Both the position numbers and the translations under genes were made by a program. A DNA stretch of 64,000 nucleotides. Origin: Prauserella_A sp040635515 (GTDB lineage Bacteria > Actinomycetota > Actinomycetes > Mycobacteriales > Pseudonocardiaceae). The notes beneath the pieces were generated by a model. That model had not been told where the DNA came from and did not search any database. It saw nothing but the letters and a program-made list of their open reading frames with translations. Of the stretch, positions 42,881 through 50,626 are shown one piece after another (the first letter of the stretch is position 1; every line of letters starts with the position of its first letter). The stretch spans positions 3,880-67,879 of the forward strand of contig JBEYHY010000015.1 in NCBI GenBank assembly GCA_040635515.1, written 5' to 3'.

Positions 42881-43087
42881 ATGCGGGCATCCGTGGGAGA
42901 CCGAATTCACGTACACGGAAGGACCGTCGGCTCAGGGCAACAACAGGGCGAAATCGTCGAAGTACGTGGTGATCACGGCGAACCGCCCTATCTGGTGCGG
43001 TTTTCCGACGGCCACGAAGGACTCGTTTTTCCAGGCCCGGATTGCGAGGTCCTCGACGGCACGAGCGACCCGAAAGGTGCGGGCTGA
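42881..43087 (+). CDS. DUF1918 protein
   Basis: A 68-residue protein of the DUF1918 type: MRASVGDRIHVHGRTVGSG at the start, IVEVRGDHGEPPYLVRFSDG in the middle and HEGLVFPGPDCEV near the end. These are small actinobacterial proteins with an SH3-like beta-barrel; function unknown. GGAGG lies about 10 nt before the ATG. Divergent from asnB. Confidence 0.9.
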   Translation: MRASVGDRIHVHGRTVGSGQQQGEIVEVRGDHGEPPYLVRFSDGHEGLVFPGPDCEVLDGTSDPKGAG

Positions 43088-43210
43088 GCAAAGTCCGGCC
43101 GCACTTTTCCCGCAATCCGGAAAACCGTCACGGTGAGCATCGGGACGACTCCGGGCGGCATTCGGCGCCGTGGTCGGGAACCCGACGGCGAACGCCCGGA
43201 AACGCACCGT

Positions 43211-43230
43211 ACTTCGATGATCATCGAAGT
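43211..43230 (+). promoter_or_regulatory. 20-bp perfect palindrome, ArsR-type operator
   Basis: ACTTCGATGATCATCGAAGT is identical to its own complement and ends 17 nt before the first ATG of the ArsR-like gene. Size, symmetry and place are those of an ArsR/SmtB-family operator, so autorepression and control of the downstream MFS gene are likely. Confidence 0.8.
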
Positions 43231-43247
43231 GTGAACCGCTTCGTACC

Positions 43248-43622
43248 ATGAGAGCCATGAGCACAGCGCAGTCTCCGCCCTCACCGTCCGTGCCCACGGG
43301 GCCACGAGAGGTCGCGCCGGTTGCCCATCGGGCCCCGGAGCGGGACGAGATCCGCATCGAGACGGTGCTGCAGGCGCTGGCCGACCCCGTTCGACTCGAA
43401 CTGGTACGCCAGCTCGCCAGGGAGGGACGCCCGCTGATGTGCGGCGCCTTCGACGTATCGGTCAGCAAGTCGACGCTGACCCACCACCTGCGCACACTCA
43501 GGGAAGCCGGAGTGGTCGCCTCCCGTCCGCGCGGCACGACGCGGCTGAACCGGCTGCGCCGCGACGACCTCGACGCCCTGTTCCCCGGCCTGCTCAACGG
43601 GGTCCTCGCCGCACGCAGGTAG
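43248..43622 (+). CDS. ArsR-family repressor
   Basis: A 124-residue winged-helix regulator. The DNA-binding region is VLQALADPVRLELVRQLARE through SKSTLTHHLRTLREAGVVAS, followed by the wing RPRGTTRLNRLRRDDLDALF. No ArsR/SmtB metal-binding ELCVCDL motif is present (CGAFDV is found at that place, with a single Cys), so it may sense an organic ligand. ATG 43248 and ATG 43257 are both possible. A hairpin and 172 bp separate it from the MFS gene. Confidence 0.9.
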   Translation: MRAMSTAQSPPSPSVPTGPREVAPVAHRAPERDEIRIETVLQALADPVRLELVRQLAREGRPLMCGAFDVSVSKSTLTHHLRTLREAGVVASRPRGTTRLNRLRRDDLDALFPGLLNGVLAARR

Positions 43623-43705
43623 CAACCACCCCCGCATGAGGGTGCGCAGTGTCACGCGGCACCGGGATGACACGAGCCCGCGTGACTGTTGAGACTGGAG
43701 TCAGG

Positions 43706-43738
43706 CAGCCAAGCGACACAGGGGTCAGACGCTGGCTG
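43706..43738 (+). terminator. Possible terminator or attenuator between ArsR and MFS genes
   Basis: CAGCCAAGCG pairs with CGCTGGCTG, with one bulged base, and is followed by TCTTTCTTT, an unusually T-rich stretch here. It would partly separate the two genes' transcripts. Confidence 0.5.
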
Positions 43739-43794
43739 TCTTTCTTTACGCCATTCGGCTTTAACGATTCAGACTTCGCACAGGAGGGAGTGCT

Positions 43795-44988
43795 GTGCCC
43801 GTAGCGCTGCTCGCGCTCGCCATCGGTGCCTTCGGCATCGGCACCACCGAGTTCGTGATGATGGGAGTGCTGCCGGAAACGGCGGCCGACTTCGGCGTCT
43901 CGATCTCGGCGGCGGGTTATTTGATCTCCGCGTACGCGCTGGGTGTCGTGGTGGGGGCACCGCTGCTCACCGCCGTCGCGGTGCGATTGCCCCGCAAGAC
44001 GATGCTGCTGTCGATGATGGCGATGTTCGTCGTCGGCAACGCGCTGTTCGCCTTCGCCCCCAACCACGAGTACGGAGTGCTCTTCCGGTTTCTCGCCGGT
44101 CTGCCCCATGGCGCGTTCTTCGGCGCCGGCGCCGTCGTGGCGTCCAGCATGGTGGCCTCCGGACAGCGGGCGAGAGCCGTTTCGATGATGTTCATGGGCC
44201 TGACGCTGGCCAACGTCGTCGGTGTTCCACTGGGCACGCTGCTCGGCCAGCAGGTCGGCTGGCGAGCCACCTTCGGTCTCGTCGCCGTCATCGGACTGGT
44301 CGCGCTCGTGGCGATCGCGAAGCTCATCCCGCACCAGGGCAAGCCGCTCGAAGTGTCACTGCGTGGCGAACTCGCGGCGTTCCGGAAGCCCCAGGTGTGG
44401 CTCGCGCTCGCGATCGTCACCTTCGGACTCGGCGGCGGGTTCGCCTGCCTGAGCTACCTGGCTCCGATGATGACCGACGTCGCGGGGTTCGAACCGGCGA
44501 GCGTGACGTTGCTGCTGTCGCTGGCCGGCATCGGCATGACGCTGGGCAACTACCTCGGCGGCAGGCTGGCCGACCGGGCTCCGATGCCGACGTTGTTCGC
44601 GGCGTTGTTCGCGCTCGGCAGCGTGCTCGCGGTCTTCACGGTGACCGCCCACAGCAAGGTCGCCGCCGCGATCACGATCTTCTTCATCGGCGTCGCCGCG
44701 TTCATGATCGGACCGATCATGCAGGCCAGGATCATGGAGAAGGCGGGAGGCGCGCCGTCGCTGGTGTCGGCCGCGGTGCAGTCGGCCTTCAACATCGCCA
44801 ACTCGATCGGCGCCTACCTCGGTGGTCTTGTCATCGCGGGCGGGCTCGGTCTCGTCGCTCCCAACTGGGTCGGCGCGTTGCTGGCGGTGCTCGGACTGAG
44901 CCTCGCCGCGGTGTCGGCGGGTCTCGACCGCAAGGAGACCCCGGCCCCCGCACCCCAGCCTCAGCTGGCCACCGCCGGCCGCGGTTAG
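43795..44988 (+). CDS. MFS efflux transporter, AraJ/Cmr-like (DHA1)
   Basis: A 397-residue 12-segment exporter. Typical start is LALAIGAFGIGTTEFVMMGVLP, followed by GYLISAYALGVVVGAPLL and FRFLAGLPHGAFFGAGAVVA; these are marks of sugar-efflux/chloramphenicol-resistance type DHA1 pumps. GTG 43795 has AGGAGGGAG upstream. Being downstream of an ArsR-type repressor with a palindromic operator, it is probably induced by its own substrate. Its end is followed by a complex repeat. Confidence 0.9.
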   Translation: MPVALLALAIGAFGIGTTEFVMMGVLPETAADFGVSISAAGYLISAYALGVVVGAPLLTAVAVRLPRKTMLLSMMAMFVVGNALFAFAPNHEYGVLFRFLAGLPHGAFFGAGAVVASSMVASGQRARAVSMMFMGLTLANVVGVPLGTLLGQQVGWRATFGLVAVIGLVALVAIAKLIPHQGKPLEVSLRGELAAFRKPQVWLALAIVTFGLGGGFACLSYLAPMMTDVAGFEPASVTLLLSLAGIGMTLGNYLGGRLADRAPMPTLFAALFALGSVLAVFTVTAHSKVAAAITIFFIGVAAFMIGPIMQARIMEKAGGAPSLVSAAVQSAFNIANSIGAYLGGLVIAGGLGLVAPNWVGALLAVLGLSLAAVSAGLDRKETPAPAPQPQLATAGRG

Positions 44989-45050
44989 CCCGCTGAACGC
45001 GGTGCTGAGCATAGCTAAGTACCGCGTTCAGCCCGCTGAATGCTGTTCGG
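44985..45050. repeat. Dispersed 34-bp hairpin repeat, inverted pair, in a convergent gap
   Basis: GCTGAACGCGGT (44992-45003) pairs perfectly with ACCGCGTTCAGC (45021-45032). The right part, read on the minus strand from 45050 to 45017, matches 58799-58832 at 32 of 34 bases (core CAGCGGGCTGAACGCGGTAC). The left part is a partial inverted copy. It lies between the stops of the MFS gene and the DUF3017 gene and probably works as a bidirectional terminator. Confidence 0.85.
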
Positions 45051-45059
45051 GACGGGTGC

Positions 45060-45386
45060 TCAGCCGAGCGGGCCACCGGTGATCGTCAACGCGACGAAAA
45101 GGATCAGCAATCCGAAGCAGGCATAGGACAGCACGTCGATCGGCCTGCTTCTGATCCGCAACAGCCCGGCCTGCTCGTCCGACAACGCGGCCCGCAACAC
45201 CGCGGCGACCAGCAACGCGCCGCCGATCAACGCGGCGCCCTGCCGCCAGTGGTACATGCCGATACGCACGGCCGCCACCGCCACCAGTGCGATGACCACG
45301 GCGAACGGAAGCTGGGTCAGCACCCTGCGCCGCCACGGGGCCGGTGAGGCCGATGGACTCGGCTGCGGGGCGGGCGGCGTGGTCAT
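45060..45386 (-). CDS. DUF3017 membrane protein
   Basis: A 108-residue protein with a Pro/Ser-rich start and three hydrophobic segments (LPFAVVIALVAVAAVRIGM, AALIGGALLVAAVLRAAL, and DVLSYACFGLLILFVALTI), with RSRPIDVLSY before the last. This matches DUF3017, regularly found right after folD in actinobacteria (Rv3355c in M. tuberculosis, from memory). ATG 45386 overlaps the folD stop by 4 nt. Confidence 0.85.
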   Translation of the reverse strand: MTTPPAPQPSPSASPAPWRRRVLTQLPFAVVIALVAVAAVRIGMYHWRQGAALIGGALLVAAVLRAALSDEQAGLLRIRSRPIDVLSYACFGLLILFVALTITGGPLG

Positions 45387-46237
45387 CGCGCCGCCAGCCG
45401 TTCGGCCGCCTCGACGACGTTCGAGATCAACATGGCCCTCGTCATCGGGCCGACCCCGCCGGGATTGGGCGAGATGAAACCCGCCACCTCCTCGACGCCG
45501 GGCGCGACATCGCCTGCCAGCTTGCCGTCGACCCTGGAGACACCGACGTCGAGCACGGCGGCACCAGGACGCACCATGTCCGGCGTGATCAACCCCGGCG
45601 ACCCCGCCGCGGCGACCACGATGTCCGCCCTGCCGACCTCGGCGGCCAGATCGCGCGTCCCGGTGTGGCACAGAGTCACCGTCGCGTTCTCGGTGCGCCT
45701 GGTGAGCAGCAGTCCCAGCGTCCTGCCCACCGTGATCCCCCTGCCGACGACCGTCACCCTGGCACCGGCCAGCGGAACGTCGTAACGGCGCAGCAATTCG
45801 AGGATCCCCAGCGGGGTGCACGGCAACGGAGCGGGCTGGCCGAGCACGAGCCTGCCGAGGCTCACCGGGGCGAGCCCGTCCGCGTCCTTGTCCGGATCGA
45901 TGCGTTCCAGGATGGCGCCCGAATCGAGGTGAGCGGGCAGCGGAAGCTGCACGATGTATCCGGTGCACGCGGGGTCGGCGTTCAGTTCGTCGATGACCGC
46001 TTCCAGCTTGGCCTGCGAGATGTCGGCGGGAAGGTCGCGGCGGATCGAGGTCACGCCGACCTTCGCACTGTCGGCGTGCTTCATACGCACGTAGGAATGG
46101 GAGCCGGGGTCGTCCCCGACCAGCACCGTGGCCAGCCCGGGAGTGATGCCCCGCTCGGCGAGCGCGGCCACCCTCGGAGCAAGCTCGGCGAAGATCGCGT
46201 CTTTGGTGGCCCTGCCGTCCAGAACTGTCGCCGTCAC
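45383..46237 (-). CDS. folD: Methylenetetrahydrofolate dehydrogenase/cyclohydrolase
   Basis: A 284-residue bifunctional enzyme of one-carbon metabolism. Marks: VGDDPGSHSYVRMKHADSAK (catalytic Lys and Tyr), GYIVQLPLP, CTPLGILELL and VVGRGITVGRTLGLLL for NADP. GTG 46237 (VTATVLDGRATKD) lies inside the stop of the upstream DMT gene. It provides 10-formyl-THF used by PurN and PurH, which are also in this window. Confidence 0.96.
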   Translation of the reverse strand: MTATVLDGRATKDAIFAELAPRVAALAERGITPGLATVLVGDDPGSHSYVRMKHADSAKVGVTSIRRDLPADISQAKLEAVIDELNADPACTGYIVQLPLPAHLDSGAILERIDPDKDADGLAPVSLGRLVLGQPAPLPCTPLGILELLRRYDVPLAGARVTVVGRGITVGRTLGLLLTRRTENATVTLCHTGTRDLAAEVGRADIVVAAAGSPGLITPDMVRPGAAVLDVGVSRVDGKLAGDVAPGVEEVAGFISPNPGGVGPMTRAMLISNVVEAAERLAAR

Positions 46238-47265
46238 GAATCCGATTGTTTCAAAGGCCGAGGCAGGCCGCGGCGCTGCCTTCCCATTCCGGCGATCAGC
46301 AAGGCCAGCATCGCCACCACGCAACCGATCAGAGTCGGCGCCGTGATCCCGCCCGCCACCGTCGGCAGGAAGGCGTCGAGCAGCACCGAGCCGACGAGTT
46401 GCCCCGCGACGGAAGCGAGCGCGAGCAGCAGAACCCCGATCCAGCCGACGACCAACGCGGACACCGCGATGAACACGAGTCCGAACAGCCCGCCGAGGTA
46501 CAGCGCGGGATTACTGGGCATCGGCCCCGGCAAACCCCGCGTTGCCAACGAAATCAGCCACGCACCGACCAGCACGGCGAACCCTGTCGAAAAGTTCACC
46601 AGTGCCGCCGTGAGCGGGCTGCCCGCCGCGACACTGACATGCCCGTTGATCGCCTGCTGCACCGCGACTCCGGCCCCGACGAGCACCGGCAGCACCAGCA
46701 ACCACAACTCACCCGGCGAAGCGGCATCAGCACGACCCGCGACGGCGATACCGACGGCGGCCACGGTCAGCAATGCGCCGAGCACTCTCGGCCAGGACAG
46801 CGGTTTCCGCCCGGCCGGGCCGATCCCCACCTTGTCGACGAACAACCCGCTCACCGTCTGTCCGGCCACGACACCAACGGTGAACAACGCAACACCCACA
46901 ACGGCGACCGTCACCGACTGCGCCAACACATACAGTGCTCCGGCGACTCCGCCGAGGCAGTGCCACGGCCGCAGTTTTCCGTCTCGCAATGCCGATACGA
47001 CCGCCGCGAGCCCGGAACGCATGCGCGGAGACAACCCCAGCAACACGGCCAGTATCAGCAATCCGCCGCCGAACGAGAGCACCGCGGCGAACGCGGAGTC
47101 GCGCACCTCCCTGCCGAGTTGCCCGTTCACCCTGCTCTGCGCCGCCATCACGAGGCCGGCCGCGATGGCAAGAAGGACACCGAGAACCCGCTTCAAGCGT
47201 GTCGTGTGGATTGTTGCGGCGTTCGAGGGACCTTGCGGCCGAGCGCCAGCACTCGGGGTAGCCAT
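46234..47265 (-). CDS. DMT-superfamily (DUF606/YdcZ-like) membrane transporter
   Basis: A 343-residue protein made of two five-segment halves, each starting with a similar pattern (LAIAAGLVMAAQSRVNGQLG and LPVLVGAGVAVQQAINGHVS). That duplicated QxxxNGxL motif is the mark of the DUF606/YdcZ group of drug/metabolite transporters. ATG 47265 (MATPSAGARP). Cotranscribed with folD by a 4-nt overlap. Substrate unknown. Confidence 0.88.
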   Translation of the reverse strand: MATPSAGARPQGPSNAATIHTTRLKRVLGVLLAIAAGLVMAAQSRVNGQLGREVRDSAFAAVLSFGGGLLILAVLLGLSPRMRSGLAAVVSALRDGKLRPWHCLGGVAGALYVLAQSVTVAVVGVALFTVGVVAGQTVSGLFVDKVGIGPAGRKPLSWPRVLGALLTVAAVGIAVAGRADAASPGELWLLVLPVLVGAGVAVQQAINGHVSVAAGSPLTAALVNFSTGFAVLVGAWLISLATRGLPGPMPSNPALYLGGLFGLVFIAVSALVVGWIGVLLLALASVAGQLVGSVLLDAFLPTVAGGITAPTLIGCVVAMLALLIAGMGRQRRGLPRPLKQSDS

Positions 47266-47430
47266 TGCCGACCATTGTGCGAGTGATGGCGCCACAAGGT
47301 TGCTTCCATGTGATGATCTGTGGCACTTCACACGCCGCAAAGTTGGCAGCACACAGCGCAATTCAGGCAGAACCGCGTTGATGTCGAGATGTGCCGTGCA
47401 TTGGCGGCACGAATTAGTCAAGATGTTGTC

Positions 47431-49905
47431 GTGGCACTACCGACCCAGCTAAACGCAACCGAGCAGGACACCCTGGTCAAGCAGATCGGCCTCTCTTTGC
47501 TTCGAGCGGCCCCGCGCGACTGGCGAAGGGTGACCGCCGAGTACCGCGCCGTAGGGAGGTACCACGAGCTGACCGGGGAAGTCGTCGTAGCCGACGGCTC
47601 AACCGAGGAGTGGATGGCCACCCACGACATCGCCACCTTGTTCGGCCGGCTGCGGGCCGGAATGTACCGGGAAGGCAGAGGTACCTGGTTCAACGCGCGC
47701 TATCAGTTGGACCACCCCTCCAGCTACAACCTCGAATACGACCGCGACGAACCGCAGTGGGATCTGGCACCACCTCCTCAGGCCTACGCCGACGAGCTGC
47801 GTATGTTCCCCCGTTCCGAGGAGAACGTGCCGGACTGGCTGATGCGCAGGATGTCGGGCCTCGGCCCCGAGCGGCCAGGGCACCGCTTCCGGATCGCCCG
47901 CATCTTCGACGGTCCTCCCGGTCCCAACGGCCGCCCCGTCATCAACCGTCCCGAACTCGATGTCGACGAACAGGACCGGCTGCTCGACTACCTCGACAAC
48001 TCACCCGTCGTGGTACCCGGCCGCGGATACGACCTCGACCGGCTCGCGAACCCTCCGGAAAGCACCGTCCCCATCGCCTTCCACAGTGACGGAGCCTGGA
48101 TCTGGCCCGCCGCCGTCAACTACTACCTGCGTGAATACGGTCTCGCTCCCGAGCCTGACCTCATCCAGCACATTCGCGGCAACGGCTTCTCGATTCCCGA
48201 CGTTCCGGAGCCGGTCCGCCAAGCCGCGTCCGCGCACATCAACCGGGGCGGCGCACCCCCGCAGCAACCACCTCAGCAGCGGCCGGCCCCACCTCCCCCG
48301 CCCGAGCCCGAGCAGGCCGTCGCGGAGGAACCGGAACCACTGCCTCCGTTCGAAGCGCAGTTCGCCGACCACGCCGCGGAGCCGACCCGGTTCGCCGAAC
48401 CGGTCCGCCACGACGACGGACCGCCGCACGACGACCGGCCCAGGCACGAAGAACCCGACGACATCGGTTACTCCGGCGTCAACGGTATCGATGGCATCGA
48501 CGACATCGCCGACACCGACGACTCCGGCAGGCTCGTCGAGCCCGTCGAAGGGCGCGGCGGGCTCGACGAGCGGGACCGGATCGACGGCCGCGGTGGTCTC
48601 GACGGTCTCGACGGTCTCGACAATCTCGACGGTCTGGACGGGCACGACAACTTCGACAATCTCGGCAGCCTGGACGACCGGCCCGAGCACGCGGACCACG
48701 GCGACCGCGATCACCTGGACCGCCCGGACATCGACGACAACACGGCCACCACGGTCGCGGCGCTTCCCCCGCTCTCCGAGCCGCCCGCGAGGCAAGAGGA
48801 GCAGACCGACTCGCTGCTGGGCGAGCGCATCGACGACCGGCAACGACCTCCGGCCGACCTCGACAGTGCCGGCGGCGCCGGGAGCATCGGCGGCCTTGAT
48901 GACGGAGGGCCGCCCACCCAGTTCTCCAGCCCGCCCCCCATGTACGAGGAGCCGGTACTGGAAGACCTGCACGACAAGCTGGAGGACCTCGGCATCCCGG
49001 AGGCCGTGTACCGCATCGGCGCCCCTGCGGAGCACGGCTGGAGCGTCGAGCAGGTCGCCGAGGGCTGGCGAGTCGGCTGGTACGACGAGGAACTCAAGAG
49101 CCCCGCTGTGTTCGGGGACGCGGAGGACGCAGCGGCGTTCATGCTGGGCAAGGTGCTGTTGGCACCGGGCGGAGCGTCGACCCCCTCGCCACCGGCAGCA
49201 CAACCGGCTCAGGCGGCACAACCCACACAGCCACCGCCCCCCGCCGCTCCCGAGGAACGGCAGGCACCGCCACCACCGCCACGCCCGGTGACCACGACAC
49301 TGTCGCCCGAGGTCGCCACCGGTATGCGGCCACCGCCACCGCCGCGCGAGCAGCCGCCCGCGGAACAGCCGACCCGGCTTTCGGCCCCGGTCGCGCCGAG
49401 GGAAGAACCACCGGCCGGCGGCAGGCGGCAGGCGGCAGGCAACGCCATGCCCGCCTCGGGCCCACCGCGCGAGGCACCCCAGCCGCCGCCCGCACGCAGG
49501 GACGCGCCCCGCCCCGCCGCCGCGGAAGCCGATCAGCGCAAGGGCGGTGGGCAATGGCCGATCCATCCGATGTCCGGCGAACCCCCGCTGACGTTGTTCC
49601 GCGGCAAGGAGATCAGGGAACTACCGGCCGGCAGCGAACTGGACAGGTTCGGCGGGCCGAACGGCAACCTCACCTACGCCGCGGGCACGCCGTTCGAGGA
49701 GCGGTCACTGGTACCGGAATGGGTCAGCAGGCCGTACCACGTGTATCGCGTGCAGCGCCCGCTGGAGGCATTGCACGGCGTGGCCATCCCCTGGTTCAAC
49801 CAGCCGGGCGGTGGCGCGGCATACCTGCTGCCCGCCTCGATCGAGGAACTGCTCGCGGAAGGCGACCTCATCGAACTCGACCCCGGTGAACCGCCCATCG
49901 ACTGA
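47431..49905 (+). CDS. Large multidomain protein with C-terminal TNT (NAD glycohydrolase toxin) domain
   Basis: An 824-residue protein. Residues 1-140 form a globular domain (TEQDTLVKQIGLSLLRAAP, YHELTGEVVV); residues 150-265 a second (VPIAFHSDGAWIWPAAVNYY); residues 265-510 are Pro-rich and Asp-rich with GLD/NLD triplet repeats; residues 515-585 a third small domain (LEDLGIPEAVYRIGAPAEHGW); then a Pro-rich linker. Residues 704-824 match the TNT domain of CpnT: RFGGPNGNLTYAAG, FEERSLVPEW and FNQPGGGAAY, with Arg739, Arg758 and Gln791 at places expected for the NAD-hydrolysis residues. GTG 47431 (VALPTQLNATEQ) is preferred; ATG 47389 and GTG 47320 are in frame. No signal peptide. No immunity gene is adjacent. 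Confidence 0.85.
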   Translation: MALPTQLNATEQDTLVKQIGLSLLRAAPRDWRRVTAEYRAVGRYHELTGEVVVADGSTEEWMATHDIATLFGRLRAGMYREGRGTWFNARYQLDHPSSYNLEYDRDEPQWDLAPPPQAYADELRMFPRSEENVPDWLMRRMSGLGPERPGHRFRIARIFDGPPGPNGRPVINRPELDVDEQDRLLDYLDNSPVVVPGRGYDLDRLANPPESTVPIAFHSDGAWIWPAAVNYYLREYGLAPEPDLIQHIRGNGFSIPDVPEPVRQAASAHINRGGAPPQQPPQQRPAPPPPPEPEQAVAEEPEPLPPFEAQFADHAAEPTRFAEPVRHDDGPPHDDRPRHEEPDDIGYSGVNGIDGIDDIADTDDSGRLVEPVEGRGGLDERDRIDGRGGLDGLDGLDNLDGLDGHDNFDNLGSLDDRPEHADHGDRDHLDRPDIDDNTATTVAALPPLSEPPARQEEQTDSLLGERIDDRQRPPADLDSAGGAGSIGGLDDGGPPTQFSSPPPMYEEPVLEDLHDKLEDLGIPEAVYRIGAPAEHGWSVEQVAEGWRVGWYDEELKSPAVFGDAEDAAAFMLGKVLLAPGGASTPSPPAAQPAQAAQPTQPPPPAAPEERQAPPPPPRPVTTTLSPEVATGMRPPPPPREQPPAEQPTRLSAPVAPREEPPAGGRRQAAGNAMPASGPPREAPQPPPARRDAPRPAAAEADQRKGGGQWPIHPMSGEPPLTLFRGKEIRELPAGSELDRFGGPNGNLTYAAGTPFEERSLVPEWVSRPYHVYRVQRPLEALHGVAIPWFNQPGGGAAYLLPASIEELLAEGDLIELDPGEPPID
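48595..48657 (+). repeat. 9-bp tandem repeat inside the TNT-protein gene
   Basis: Seven units of the GGTCTCGAC type encode GLD, GLD, GLD, NLD, GLD, GHD, NFD. The first three are identical in DNA, so the array is recent or expanding; it lengthens the flexible acidic linker. Confidence 0.85.
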
Positions 49906-49920
49906 CCGTTCGCCGAACGC

Positions 49921-50514
49921 TCAGTCCACGACGAGGCCGTGCGCCGCGGCGTAGGCCACCGCTGTGTCCAGATCGACCCGCACGCCGGAAAGTTCAGCGT
50001 GCACAAGCCCATTGGCGTCGATGCGGGCACCGCGGAGGTCCGCGCCGCGGAGCACGGCACCGAGCAGCCGCGCTCCGGTCAGGTCGCTTCCCCGCAGGTC
50101 CGCTTCCCGCAGATCGGCATCGGTCAAGTTGGCCTCCCGCAGGCGCAATCGCGTGAGGTTCTTGCCCTTGAGCGCGGCCTTCGCCAAGGAGACCAGCGAA
50201 AGGTCACAGTCCTTCAAACTCACCGCACGGAAGCCACAGTCCACAAAGGACGAACCAAGCAGTGAGCATCCCGAGAAGCTCGCACCGGCGAGGCTCGTGC
50301 GGCTGAACTCGCACGAGCGGAACGCCGACGAGTGATGCACGGAGTCACTGAGGTCGGTCTTGGTGAAGTCACACTCGTCGAACGTGCATCCTCGCGCCGT
50401 CAGTCCCCGCAGGTCCGCCTCACTGAAATCGCAGCGGACGAACTTCCGGTTCTCCCAGTTCGCATTGGGCAGCACCGCGTCCCGGTAATCCTCGTCCACC
50501 TCGGACTCATCCAT
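49921..50514 (-). CDS. Pentapeptide-repeat protein
   Basis: A 197-residue protein with about 25 pentapeptide repeats of the A(D/N)LxX type from residue 28 on (CDFSEADLRGLT, ANLTDADLREADLRGSDLTG), predicted to fold as a right-handed quadrilateral beta-helix. Family members such as Qnr, MfpA and McbG mimic DNA and protect gyrase, but most are uncharacterised. It faces the TNT gene; CGTTCG-C-CGAACG lies between the stops. ATG 50514. Confidence 0.88.
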   Translation of the reverse strand: MDESEVDEDYRDAVLPNANWENRKFVRCDFSEADLRGLTARGCTFDECDFTKTDLSDSVHHSSAFRSCEFSRTSLAGASFSGCSLLGSSFVDCGFRAVSLKDCDLSLVSLAKAALKGKNLTRLRLREANLTDADLREADLRGSDLTGARLLGAVLRGADLRGARIDANGLVHAELSGVRVDLDTAVAYAAAHGLVVD

Positions 50515-50626
50515 GCGGCCAGCATGTCATATCTGCCGTTGACCCCCTTCGAGGCACTCGTCGCCCAGCGAGATTTTCGTTGTGTGCCAGTGGTTCCGGC
50601 ACCCGACAGCCGCGGAGGGCCCCGGC

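Noticed and set aside
37554..43703. Shared 11-mer GACTGGAGTCA near the LysR gene and upstream of the 43795 MFS gene
   Set aside because: Many 11-mers recur by chance in 64 kb; flanking bases do not match.
44485..44500. GGGGTTCGAACC resembling a tRNA T-arm
   Set aside because: It is inside an MFS coding sequence and no cloverleaf surrounds it.
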